A DNA stretch of 32,811 nt from Thamnocephalis sphaerospora (lineage: Eukaryota; Zoopagomycota; Zoopagomycetes; Zoopagales; Sigmoideomycetaceae). The notes below the pieces were generated by a model that saw nothing but the letters and a program-made list of their open reading frames with translations, searched no databases and was not told the origin of the DNA. The number at the start of each line of letters is the position of its first letter. The stretch's first letter is position 1. Shown piece after piece: positions 1 to 10,673 of the stretch. Location of the stretch: assembly GCA_003614735.1 (NCBI GenBank), contig KZ992543.1, positions 1 to 32,811 of the forward strand. Direction: 5' to 3'. Made by a program: the position numbers and the translations under genes.

Positions 1-176
1 CTTAACACTCTTGCCACCACCGCTCACCTGGCATCGTTGGCGAACGCACCTACAACGATCCGTCTGTTTGCCTACGCTTGCACGTCTGCGATCATTGCTA
101 GTCCCGCTTGTGCTGCCAAACCAGCTGTGTACTGCCTTTCTGCGGTGAATTCCACGTTTTTCAACTAGCTTGTCTC

Positions 177-2055
177 ATGGCCGACGTTGCTTCGACGACG
201 CCCGTTGGCGCGGGCGGCGCCCACCTGTTTACCTGTCTCGCCTGCCATGTAGCCTTTCATTCGGCCGAGCATCAGCGCCAGCACTATCGCACCGACTGGC
301 ATCGCTACAATTTGAAGCGCAAAGTAGCGCAGCTGGCGCCAGTAACTGCGGAACAGTTTGCCGAAAAGTTGATGGGTAAGCAGGCGGACGGCTGTAGCAC
401 GCCATGTCTGCCTTGTGGGCACTGACCAAACCACAATTGGCTTGCGTAGCGCAACGTGCTCAGGCCGACGAGGAGCAGGCACAGGCATCGTTTACGGGCG
501 AGTGCCGCATCTGCGGGTGAGCATGCGGAACACGGTGCATTCAGACGGCCGGCGGGTTGAATGACTAATGTGCATTCAATCTAGAAAACGATTTGCATCT
601 GAGAACGCATATACGCAGCACATCCAGTCCAAGAAGCACAAGGAAACGGAGCGACGCGTAGCGCAAGGTGTGTATGCGCATTGGCCCGTGTTTTCTGTAA
701 TTGCCTGCGCTGTATACTCATCATCTGCTCGCAACTGCAGGCAAACAAGCACCGGCCAAGACGCACAAGACGCCGGCCCAAGCTGCTGCCGAAGCCCACG
801 ACGATGCGGCCTCGGCCTCGGATGTGATTAGCGTGGCGGATGCGATGGAGCTCACGCAGGATGGCGAAGACGTCCAGCAGCCGGATGAACAGCCGGTGGC
901 GATGGACAAGGACGGCATGATTGACGAGACGGCATCGCCGGATCAAGTACTGCAGGCTATCAACGAACGCATCGAGAACGCACCGCGGTTGGCTGAGGGA
1001 GACTGCCTGTTTTGTACACATCAGAGCGAGTCGCTCGAAGGGTGAGCGCACCGCCGCGAGGAGGCAAAGCAAAAGCCTCGGCTCTCCACCGCGGGCGACC
1101 CTGGCTAACACGTGCGCCATCCTTTGTAGCAATGTAGAGCACATGGTGAAGCAGCACAGCTTCTTTATCCCAGACATTGACTACTTGGTCAATCTCCGTG
1201 GCCTCATCAGCTATCTTGCGGACAAAATCACCGTGGGCAACATTTGCCTGTACTGCAATGGCCGTGGTCGTGGCCTGCGCAGCGTGGAGGCAGTGCGCCG
1301 GCACATGGTGAGCCTTGCCGCAGATGATGCTGCCGCTGTCGCATACAGACTGACACGCGCCCTCGATAACACAGATAGACAAGGGCCACACCAAGATTGC
1401 CTACGATAGCGAGCGCGACGTTTTGGAGATTTCCGACTTTTACGACTTCCGCACCAGCTACCCCGACCACGAGGCGCGTGCGGCAGATGGCGAGGATGTA
1501 GAGGCGGAGGACGAGGAAATGGCGCCCCGTGGCCAGGAGAGGTGAGCGCATGGTGCTGGCACTGCCACGTCACACGAGCTAACCGTACACTTTGCGCACA
1601 GCGGCGTGGCCATTGATGACGGCCACGAGCTAGTCCTGCCGTCGGGCATGCGTGTTGGACACCGCTCCCTGCGGCGCTACTATAAGCAGTACATCCGCCC
1701 GGAAGACGTGCGTACAACCGGCGAGCTACCTAGCAGGCTCGCCAAACGTGTCTGCGCGCTCCGCCTATCCCAGCGGCTAATCTTTGCACGCGACATTCAT
1801 GCGTTGTTGCGCGTTCTGTGCCCTCGTCAACAGGAACGCGAGTCAGTCGTGATCAATCGTCTGCTAACACAGCATGGCCACCAAGGCCTGCAGCGTGCGC
1901 AGGCCGAGTGCCGCGCACTGCAGCTGATGAGCGAGTTCCAGAAGCGTCAAGTGCTGTCTCACCAGGAGTCGCGCCGGCGAAACGATTTCAAAACACGTGT
2001 TGGCGTCAAGGCCAACAAGCTGCAGCGCTACTTCCGCGAACAGGTTCTCTACTAG
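177..2055 (+). CDS. REI1: REI1/ZNF622-like cytoplasmic 60S biogenesis zinc-finger protein
   Basis: Rei1-type proteins act on late cytoplasmic pre-60S ribosomes and help recycle the Arx1 export factor. Proposed exons: 177-375, 450-516, 585-667, 741-1041, 1130-1307, 1375-1541, 1602-1707, 1834-2055 (440 aa). A C2H2 finger near residues 18-45 (FTCLACHVAFHSAEHQRQH, then DWHRYN) is followed by a second (CRICG...YTQHIQSKKHK) near 84-110. Two more C..C-type units follow in the middle (DCLFCTHQS; NICLYCNGRGRG...VRRHM...DKGH), then SDFYDF, GHRSLRRYYKQYIRP and the C-terminal VGVKANKLQRYFREQVLY. This order matches the family. The ATG at 177 is chosen because the finger follows within 20 residues; the frame is open further upstream to 108. 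The 1708-1833 segment is 126 nt with no in-frame stop, so a retained form of 482 aa is possible. Family assignment is firm, exon edges fairly firm. Confidence 0.9.
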
Positions 2056-2242
2056 ACTGCTGCGACACTCTTGTCTCTCCAAACCATTTGCTCGTACCCC
2101 GTGCGTATACCTACGCCGTACGCACATGCACGCGCACGCGTTGTCACAGCATTCTTTGCATTTGCCGCAGGTTCAATACGCGCATGCAGGGCCGCTCTTG
2201 CCGCTGTTTTGTCTCGGCCGACTCGTTGCAACGAGCCGTGCC

Positions 2243-2248
2243 AATAAA
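2243..2248 (+). terminator. Candidate poly(A) signal of the REI1-like gene
   Basis: An AATAAA hexamer lies about 190 nt after the REI1 stop codon, a plausible 3' UTR distance. Only the hexamer supports it. Confidence 0.35.
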
Positions 2249-2350
2249 GCTGCACCCTCTGACATTGGCTGGTGTGGCAGAGTACACGATCGCAGTCTGT
2301 CGTTGGCTACTGCTGAGGCCTAAGAGAGCGATAGTGTCTGAGCGCGCAAC

Positions 2351-2524
2351 ATGGCGGACCAATCGCACGCTGCCGTGGTAATCGATGATGGTGCGTTCAA
2401 CCCCCGCCCCGGCAGGGAGGCAGGCAGAGGTGGGTGGGCAGGGGCGCAACGGCTGGCTCATGTCTGCCGGGGCTTTTTCCTCCATTCGGCACACATTGCG
2501 TCCGCCAACATGGTGCGGAGAAGG
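2351..2524 (+). other. Possible orphan first exon or short ORF with an actin-like N-terminus
   Basis: An ATG at 2351 opens a 57-codon frame starting MADQSHAAVVIDDG. This recalls the first residues of actins and actin-related proteins (a short acidic or polar start, then a VIDNG-type strand). A GTGCGT donor-like sequence falls straight after the IDD codons, in phase 1. I could not find the expected continuation (a GSG..KAGFAG-like exon) in the next 3 kb. It may be a chance ORF, a relic of an actin-family first exon, or the start of an unrelated gene. Nothing else supports translation. Confidence 0.2.
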
Positions 2525-3250
2525 TGAGGACCATGGATGTGAGCCGCCAGTGACAATGTAAGAGCGAGGCACATGGTACCGGTAACAGCGCAAGAGTCAT
2601 GTACGCAAACGGTTGAAATGAAACGATCTGCGTAGCGACGCCACAACAGCAAAAATACACAGCAACCCTCTTGTTACACTGACAGTGTGGTCACCAAACA
2701 AGGAAGTTGGCCGTGACGTGCCCAACCTCCTACGGTATGGCGCGCAAGCGTGCAAATGGACACGGGTCGATGCGTACGCGGGCAAGCATGGGAGCGCCGC
2801 CGACACTGGACGATGGCAGCGATGGCGGCAGCAATGGCTATCGGCTGCGGCAGCTCCATGGCAACTATGAAGCATGCAGCGCGTGCTGGGATGACGAAAA
2901 CGTGCAACGCAGCATGCCATGCTAGCTGCTGCACTGGCGTCTGTTTCTGCTGCGCACAAACGTCCAGTATCGCCAGCCTTCCTGTGATGCCATCAATGCG
3001 GGTCTCATGGGTCTCACGGCAAAGCGGTTCCCGTTTGAGGCAAGCTGCTGCCATTGGACTAGATGGCACCTGCTGCCGACCGCACCGACTCGCCAACGAC
3101 AGACACGGCCCGGCCTTGACGGCGAAATGTTGCAGCATGCGCTGTCGCGCGTGCGGCTAGAACATTGTGCCAGCTAGCGTGATTGTTTGCCAAAAGACTG
3201 GAGATCATGGATGATGGTGCTACCCGTCCGCCGATATCGTGACCGTCGGC

Positions 3251-3260
3251 ATATAAAAGG
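3251..3260 (+). promoter_or_regulatory. TATA box (ATATAAAAGG)
   Basis: A strong TATAAAAG match on the + strand is followed about 50-60 nt later by a pyrimidine-rich tract (TCTCTTCTCCTCCTC) of the kind found at fungal transcription starts. The nearest recognisable coding start downstream is the velvet gene at 6041, 2.8 kb away. It therefore implies either a very long leader or an unrecognised transcript. Confidence 0.4.
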
Positions 3261-5495
3261 ATGCTGGCGATACCGATGAGTCGGTTGCGTTACTGGCAAG
3301 GTCAACAACATCCGCTTTTCTCTTCTCCTCCTCGTGTGTGAGTGTGTGTGTGCGTGTGTGCTCTATCTCGCCACTTGTCTGCTCTCTCTCTCTCTCGCTC
3401 GCTCTCTCGCTCTCCATCTCACACCACCACGCATACGCTGCCTGCTTGGCTTCCTGCTTGCCTACTACACCGTTAGTTTTCCAGTCAGTTTGTGTCTGCC
3501 TGCTTTGCGTGCGGACGTTTTGGCTCGGCTGCGCCCTGCGTACACCCACCCACGCTCCACGCTACAAGCGGCTCGGCTGCCGGCGTTCTTTGCTCCGCTC
3601 CTACACCTATATCGGTCAGCACCGTCCCCGAAGCGTCCAGCGCCGCCTGCTTGCGACGCCAGGTTCGTTATCGGTTGCCCTATCTGCGCTAAGCTCTCGT
3701 GTGTCGACCCTGTACCTTGACCAGTTTGGCTAGTATAACCCTTTCTACCCAAGCGACCGCTGCCACTACGGTCACCGCCGTTTTCATCACCTCCTCTGCG
3801 GCTATCTTCTGCCTACTACCCTACTGCGCGTTTTCAGCTGTGTGGCTGAGGTATCGCGTCCCTGAGACATCCTACGAGCACCTTTGCTCTTCCCTTCTGT
3901 GGAGAGCAGCTTGTTTGCGCATTTGGTTCTGACCATTATCACTATTACCACGCCACGCGTTGGACTACCGCTTTTGTAGCCCCGTCGCTTACACTTTGGT
4001 CGGCCGTTTGCAACAACATTCACGTGTCAGGCTCTAGCAGCGGCTACTCTCTACCGATTGCCACGCCACTATCGCGCGTTCGGTTTGGCGCTTGTGCTGT
4101 TACGCTTTTCTGCGCCGTTTGCTCATAGCCGCAAGTTCTGGTGAGTCGCCGTCTGCGCTAACATATTTGCTCGGCACCTGCTATGCGCGTAATTACCACT
4201 CGCAGTCTCCTTGTCTGTCACCGAATTGCAATGCGCTTTGGTGGTCGTCGTAGGTTGCGGTGAGGCTACAAAGCGTGTTGCTTGCGCCAGGTGACACGGT
4301 GCACACGCAAATTCGATCTTTCACACACCCACATCCATACATCTACTGTGCTGGCCTGCTGCGGCGCCCGCAATCAAGTGCAGGCTAACTGCTGCGCGCC
4401 GGCCGTCGCCGCACATCGGCTGTGGACCAAGTCGTGTCCAGGTGTGCAGCGCCCAAGCGGCGTGTAAATCAGCGAGCCGCCAATCAGCTGCGGAGGTAGC
4501 GGATTGGCGGCACCTGAATTGTACGCAACTTACGATCGCCTTGATGTTGGCGCCGCCCCACTTGTGGAGATGGCGGCGTAGCACGGCAGATGGGTTACAC
4601 CGTAGGACGTGTTTGCGTTTTACATGCGATGCAACTCCGCGCGTCTCGCTGGGCCGCAAATAGGATTCCCAGGCTTGGTGTACCGACGACACAACGTCAT
4701 GTGCTGGTGCTCGCAATGCGCCGCGCACGCCGGCGACTCTGTTCGCGAACGCAGCTGCGGGCAGACATACGCGCCAATGACGATGCACATGCGTGTGTAG
4801 TATGCGCGGCACTCTGTCTGCCGCACATGTCATGTGCACTCGCTCTTTGCTGGCGAGCCGTGCGAAGACCGTACCCAACTGTTGCGCGCGCGTACGCACT
4901 TCTCCACACGCAGCGCTTTAGAAAGTTCCCACTCGATTGCATTACCCACGTATTCACGCGGTGTGTGCCTTCACCCGGCAACCGCCAGGCATAGCAGCAA
5001 GCCTGCCGGACCTCTAAAAGGGCGCACTCACCCCTCACTCCTTATTCGGCCGAGTGTGACGACAGTCGCCTCCTGTAACGACCATGTGTCATGCACAAAG
5101 CTAGTCGCTTGCATCCTGCGCTGCGCTGGTCGTTTGCAGCCGCCAGTCGGTGTTTGCGAGTAGAACATGCCAACCCTGAACTCAGCGCGGGTGGGCGCCC
5201 ATCTCGGGATCGTTTCTCGATATGTGTGTCGACCGGCAACCCGACAAGTTGTCTACACTTGCCAACAGTGCCTTTTTTGGAAGATACATATTGGCCGTCG
5301 GATGATGGTGCATGGCGTGCGCCGCTGGTATAGACGGGGTACGGGTAGAGGAACATGGGCGCACACTGCGGCCTGACGGCGGTCGTTCGCTTGCCTTGCG
5401 CAGTCACCCATGCATGCCGACTGGGCCGCCCCTGGCTGTGCATCTCACGTGGGGCCCCTTTCCGCACGCGTTATCACCGAGCGCCAGTATGGATG

Positions 5496-5525
5496 GTGTG
5501 TGTGTGTGTGTGTGCGTGTGTGTGT
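5496..5525. repeat. (GT)n microsatellite upstream of the velvet gene
   Basis: Nearly pure GT dinucleotides with one GC interruption. Similar GT tracts occur at 15401-15419, 21851-21875 and 25310-25334. Confidence 0.85.
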
Positions 5526-6040
5526 ACGCGAATACGCGCATGCAGTGGCGGCGTGCGGACACACGGTATTTGTGTGGTGGGCAGACAAAGTCGCAGTCAA
5601 CGTTCCCGTTCTACATGATAAGGTGCACATACGCCTCAGCGGCTACAGCGGCAGCTTCACTTCCGCTGCCTCTGCCGATGATCCGCCAAAGACGCTCTTA
5701 AAAGGGTGCTGGCTGCATTAGAGTCTCCCTTGGCCAATGTTTGCGCACACCGCACCTTTCATCCGTCCTTCCGTTTCCACAGGCTGCTTTCATTTTACAC
5801 TGCTTGCCCCTTATCTCTGCGCCCAAACTAGCACGCTCGATCGCCGAGCGCTACAGTCCGCATCTACACTTTTGCCTTGCTCACCTCGTGCGCGTGTCCT
5901 CACTGTTCCGTAATAAGCGTCCAAGGTAGCAACACCATTCTGCGCCGTATCCTGCCTAATTTGCCATTTCCATCTTTGCTCGCCGCCTACGCTGGTTCTT
6001 GGTCGCAACAACAACAACAGCAACCGCAGGAGCAACAGCC

Positions 6041-7170
6041 ATGACACACACCGCATTCGAAATGCATCCAGGCACCGAGAGTCTGCCGGCCATGCCCTCG
6101 TTGACTCAGCTTTTTGGCGGGTAGGTGGCCGATCATACAAAGCCTGCGCCATCAAACACACATGCTTGCAAGCGCTAACGGGGCCTTGCATCATCCGCTG
6201 CACATGGGCCGTCTTTACCTCATCTGCACCGTACGGCATGTTTGTGCACGAGGTAGATGCACGCTTACTGTGGTGCAGCAGCCGCTGCGCGCACGCATGT
6301 GCGGTTTTGGCGACAAGGTATGCGCTGATCCGCTGGCCGCTGCGCCTGGTGCGTCTGTGTAGCGCCAGGGCACCAGCTGATTGATACTTGCATTCAGGAC
6401 CGCCGCCCATGCACGCCGCCCCCCATTGTACGGCTGTCCTTTAATTCGGCTGTAAATATTGAGTATGTGTTCCGCGTCGTACAGAGACGGACCACGGCGC
6501 GTTGCTAACACGAGCGTTTCACGACGTGCCTGCGTACAGAGAGCTGGACACGTCGTTTTTCATCGTGATTGCCGACCTGTGGTCGCCCGACACGACCACG
6601 GAGCTGAACCTGGTGGTGCACCCGTCGGCCCCTGGCGGAGACAACGGCAGCACCACGTCGTGCACGCGTAATCTGGTCGGCTCGCTGGTCGCCTCGGCCT
6701 CCAAGCTCTACGACATTGACGGCAAGCTAGGCGTGTTTTTCGTGTTTCAGGACCTTTCGGTCCGTACCGAGGGCCAGTTTCGGCTCAAGTTTTCGTTCGC
6801 CAATCTTGCCTGGTAAGCAGCAGTCGCAGCCCGTGTGCTGTGCAGTGCGGCGCATGAACGCTGCTCCGTCAACGCCAGCATGTTTATTCACCAGCAGCCA
6901 TGCTAGCTCTCCCGTATCGCAGGTCGAGTCTGAGGTGTTTTCCGAGCCGTTTACCGTCTTTTCGGCCAAACGCTTTCCCGGCATGATTGGTAAGTGGTGT
7001 CTTGACGATGCTGGTACGGGCGGCTGCAGTCGTCTGTTTGGAGCGCCGCTCATGCGCCCTGTGCTTGACCGCGTGTAGAGTCGACGCCGCTTTCTCGCTG
7101 CTTTGCAAAGCAAGGCGTGAAGATCCCCGTTCGCAAGGATGCGAACCGTGGTGGACGCAGCGACGACTAG
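6041..7170 (+). CDS. velB: Velvet-domain transcription regulator, VelB-like
   Basis: Velvet proteins are fungal DNA-binding regulators with an NF-kB-like fold that control development and secondary metabolism; VelB pairs with VeA or VosA. Proposed exons: 6041-6120, 6257-6317, 6398-6462, 6540-6812, 6907-6989, 7079-7170 (217 aa). After about 27 N-terminal residues the frame gives VVQQPLRARMCGFGDKDRRP and PPPIVRL, then LDTSFFIVIADLW, LVGSLVASASKLYD, GVFFVFQDLSVRTEGQFRL, FSEPFTVFSAKRFPGMIEST and the terminal PLSRCFAKQGVKIPVRKD. The signature is closer to VelB than to VosA or VeA. The chain is short: the long disordered insert of ascomycete VelB is absent, leaving only a small PSAPGGDNGST loop. 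The first intron is relatively long (136 nt) and its acceptor is the least certain edge. The start is preceded by a glutamine-like CAA-rich leader. Confidence 0.9.
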
Positions 7171-8060
7171 TTTGTCTCCAAGTCGCTGTTGCCGTCGTCG
7201 TCGTTTTTGCACTGTAATTGGGCCTGCTCTGCGTTACTCCAAGTTCCGCAGCGCCCCGCATCATGCCAGCCGGTCGTTCCACATTGCGTCCGCTTGCAAG
7301 CATAGCTTTACCCGTCGCTCTTCCCTAACCGCGTCCGCGCTTTTCTGTTTTCATCGCTGCATCAAGGACCCGCTGTGCCTTCTTGTGATCACTTTCGCTG
7401 TTCGACGATAATGACGTGCTTACCGTTGCCACATTGCCTTGCTTCTTCTCAACTTACGTGGACTCTCATAAACACTAGTATTTGACGTCAATCACGCGAT
7501 TCGCAACAATGTGCAAGGCACTTGCCGCCTGCATATTGGCCACCCTAGTATATTCTAAAGTAGCTCGGTGACAATGTGCAGTGTCCCTTGTACGCCAAGT
7601 AATGGCGGAAACAGCTGCTGTCTGCTTCAGCTTTTGTCCTGTGTAAAGGAATCGGTTTATGAATGCTACAATGTCTAGTCGATGTAGGTTGCGAAAATCG
7701 TTGCATCACAGTTGACGATGCACCACCAAACAGGTACCCTTTGCCAGCTACTACGACTATCGCTAATGCTGCTGCTGCTACTACCAACCACTACGACTAG
7801 TATCATCGCTAGCACTACTGCAAGCACACTCGCAGTACTGTAATACATGTGCACAGTATATGTCCAATATATCAAGTCCAAGTGTAGTGATGTGTCTGAC
7901 TTGCCGAGTGTGACCGTCGCTGCCGAGCCAAATCACCTTTCACGCCTGTGCTGTTGTTTTTCCTCTCACCTGTCCCACTCCACAACAGACGATCCGCGCT
8001 CTGGTCTTGCATTGTAGCATCTGCATACTGCGCGTGGACTGTGCCAACATCATCGCCACC
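7171..8060. other. Intergenic region between velvet and SNW genes
   Basis: No ORF with a recognisable product on either strand. It should hold the velvet 3' UTR and the SNW promoter. The stretch 7400-7900 is more AT-rich than its surroundings and carries imperfect ACT/GCT triplet runs near 7745-7800. No tRNA-like or other RNA gene was seen. Confidence 0.5.
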
Positions 8061-10267
8061 ATGTCTGGTCTCTACGGGTGAGCCACCGGCTAGGATTGCA
8101 CGCCGCATGCACGTAGCGCGCAGCTGACCTACCGGGCGTCCACGCCTTCACGGCCATTGCCAGCGCCCTGCCCAAACCGACGCATCAGTCGCCGGCCACG
8201 GCTCGGCCGACTGCGCCCACCAACGCTCTGGACACTGTGTCGTCGGCACTCATGCTGTCGTCTATTGACAGCGTACGTGCGCCGCCTCCGTACGGCCAGC
8301 GGGCCAACTTTACGCCGCGCGGAGAGGAGGACTATGGCGACGGCGGCGCGTTCCCGGAAATCCATATTCCTCAGTTTCCGCTCGGTATGGGCAAGAAGAA
8401 GGAGGCGGTCGGCAAGACGCTAGCACTGCAGGTGGACGCTGAAGGCAACGCGCGTTACGACGCTGTGGTGCGCCAAGGACACGACAAGGACCGCATCGTA
8501 CACTCGCAGTTTCGCGATCTGGTGCCGCTGCGGCATCGTGCGGACGTAGGCGAGGTGTCGCTGGAACGCCCCGATGAGGAGGAGGTGCAGATGACGACCG
8601 ATCGCACGCGTGCAGCACTGGAGAAGATTGTGTCGGGTGCGTTGTCGACGCAAAGACGACCGCGGGCGATCGTCTGTCCTAACAGTCGGTGCGCGGCCAT
8701 GATTAGGTAAAATATCGGCAGCACAGCCCAAGAATGTGGTCAAGAAAAAGGACGAGCCTACCTACATTCGATACACGCCTGGCCAGCAGGGCGAGGCGCA
8801 CAACTCGGGCGCAAAGCAACGCATTATCCGCATGTCTGAGATGCCGGTTGATCCTATGATGCCGGCAAAGTTCAAGCACACCAAGGTGCCGCGCGGTAAG
8901 CAGGTTACGACCGCGCTTGATGCCGTGGTCGAGGTGGTGGTGGCTAACAAGCGGTACGCCGCTGTTTGGCGGCGATGTCTGTATTTGCGTAGCGCCACCT
9001 TCGCCGCCCCCGCCGGTGCTGCACTCGCCACCGCGCAAGCTTACGGCCGATGAGCAAAAGGCCTGGGTGATTCCACCGTGCGTTTCCAACTGGAAGAATC
9101 CAAAGGGATACACCATTGCCCTGGACAAGCGTCTGGCGGCAGATGGTCGTGGTCTACAGGAGGTGACCATCAACGATAACTTTGCCAAAATGGCCGAGGC
9201 ACTCACGGCTGCCGAGCGTCATGCACGCGAGGAAGTGCGTGTGCGCGCCAAGATGGAGCAAAAGTTGGCGCAAAAGGAAAAGGCTGCCAAGGAGGAGAGC
9301 CTGAGAATGCTGGCGCAGCGTGCGCGTGAAGAACGGTAGGTTATGGTGAGAGTGTCGATGCTGCTGTAGAAGACATGTTAACTCGCTTACTGAATCTGTC
9401 GCATATGTGTGATGACGCAGCTCAAACATGCTGTCGGGCGCAGGTGCGGATGCGGCTGGCGAAGGTAGCGACGAGGAAATGCCGTTCCAGGAACGCGAGA
9501 AGCTGCGAAGGGAACGTGCGCAGGAGCGTGAACGCGAGAACCGCTTATCGCGCATGGGAGCCGAACAGCGCGCAAAACATATTGCACGGTACGGATCTTT
9601 ACTTTGGACTGGTGGCATAATGATGATAGCCTCTGATTGTCGGAGCGCTTTGCTTTTGCAGTGAGCAAGGACGCGACATATCGGAAAAGATTGCACTTGG
9701 TCTGGCCAAGCCAACTGCCTCCAAGGAGGGAATGTTTGATCAGCGACTGTACAACCAGTCGGCCGGTCTGGACTCGGGCTTCCGCGGCGAGGATTCGTAC
9801 GATGTCTATGACAAGCCGCTGTTCCAGGGTGGTGCCTCGTCTAGCATCTACCGGCCAAAGGTCGGCACCGATTCGGATCAGTATGGTGGCGGCAACGCCG
9901 AAGAGATTGGCCGCATGCTTGGCAACGAGCGGTTTGGCGCTGCTGGCCTGGGCTCATCCGCAAGCCGTGCCGATGCTGCGGTAGGCACCGGTAGCGTGAA
10001 TCTGTCGTTGCGTACACTAACGTGTTGAGCATTGGCGTCTACAGCAACCTCGCGATGGACCGGTGCAGTTTGAGCGGGAGCGCGTTGAGATGGATCCGTT
10101 TGGCATGGACCAGTTCCTGAGCGATGCCAAGAAGGGCAAGCGTGCGCTGGACGATGCTGGCGAAGGGTAAGGCAGATGCAGACGCACGCTAATGTTCATA
10201 CACTGATGAATGACTGTCTCCATACACACGCAGACACGGCGATCGTGGTAAGCGCACACGCGACTAG
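8061..10267 (+). CDS. PRP45: SNW/SKIP domain pre-mRNA splicing factor (Prp45-like)
   Basis: SNW proteins (yeast Prp45, human SKIP) are stable parts of the Prp19/NineTeen-related core of the active spliceosome. Proposed exons: 8061-8077, 8164-8636, 8707-8895, 8993-9335, 9421-9588, 9662-9980, 10045-10166, 10234-10267 (554 aa). Motifs in order: PPPYGQRANFTPR and EDYGDGGAFPEIH near the N-terminus, AAQPKNVVKKKDEPTYIRYT, the proline-rich PPSPPPPVLHSPPRKLT, the diagnostic SNWKNPKGYTI near residues 258-268, a charged helical stretch (EVRVRAKMEQKLAQKEKAAK), DVYDKPLFQ near the C-terminal part, and PFGMDQFLSDAKKGKR at the end. Length is typical of the family. The 17-nt first exon (MSGLY) is inferred from splice phase and a GTGAGC donor. 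Family call is secure. Confidence 0.95.
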
Positions 10268-10673
10268 CCACTCGGTATAGACTGCCGCTCCTCGTTAGCA
10301 TTACCGTTTTCTCCCTTTTTACGCCATAAAGCTGCTGTCCTAGTATTGGCGCGCTGTGCGTGTGTCTGTCCTGGCCGTCGGCTTGTCTTGGGCCCTGTGC
10401 ATGCCTTGATCGGTGGTGACCGCAGGGATGATGCCTGTGCTAGTAGTAGTAGTAGTAGTAGTCTGCGCTAATTCACTGGTGACGATGACGTTGGCAGGTG
10501 GCCGCGTCAGCACACTTGCACTGCCACTCCACACTCTGCTAAATTCCTGATCAACCGGCTACTTGCACCGTCATCGCCGTCTTCCGCCGTCATCCCCGCC
10601 TCATCCCGGTGCAGCGTACGCGCGTGCTCCTCTCTCATCGGTTACAGCTCATCGTTCTGCACGCACTCTGACA
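10268..10673. other. Intergenic region upstream of PRE3
   Basis: 406 nt holding a (TAG)7 run at 10441-10461 and CT-rich sequence running up to the PRE3 start codon. I looked for the yeast proteasome element GGTGGCAAA and did not find it. Confidence 0.5.
10441..10461. repeat. (TAG)7 microsatellite
   Basis: Seven perfect TAG units in the PRE3 upstream region. Confidence 0.9.

Larger units (their letters stand above)
2525..6040. other. Long region without a recognisable gene; probable leader or regulatory region of the velvet gene
   Basis: Several ORFs of 60-190 codons occur on both strands, but none shows a family motif, and they overlap one another in the way random GC-rich sequence does. 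From about 3310 the + strand becomes markedly pyrimidine-rich (CT and GT runs at 3336-3412). GT repeats occur at 5496-5525, and further CT-rich sequence at 5740-5990 leads up to the velvet ATG at 6041. A TATA box lies at 3251. The most economical reading is promoter plus a long, possibly intron-containing 5' leader; a noncoding transcript is equally possible. Confidence 0.45.

Noticed and set aside
4321-5038. Overlapping ORFs on both strands in the gene-free region
   Set aside because: Several mutually exclusive frames of similar length, rich in Arg/Cys/His/Ala, without motif or splice-consistent structure; expected by chance at this base composition.
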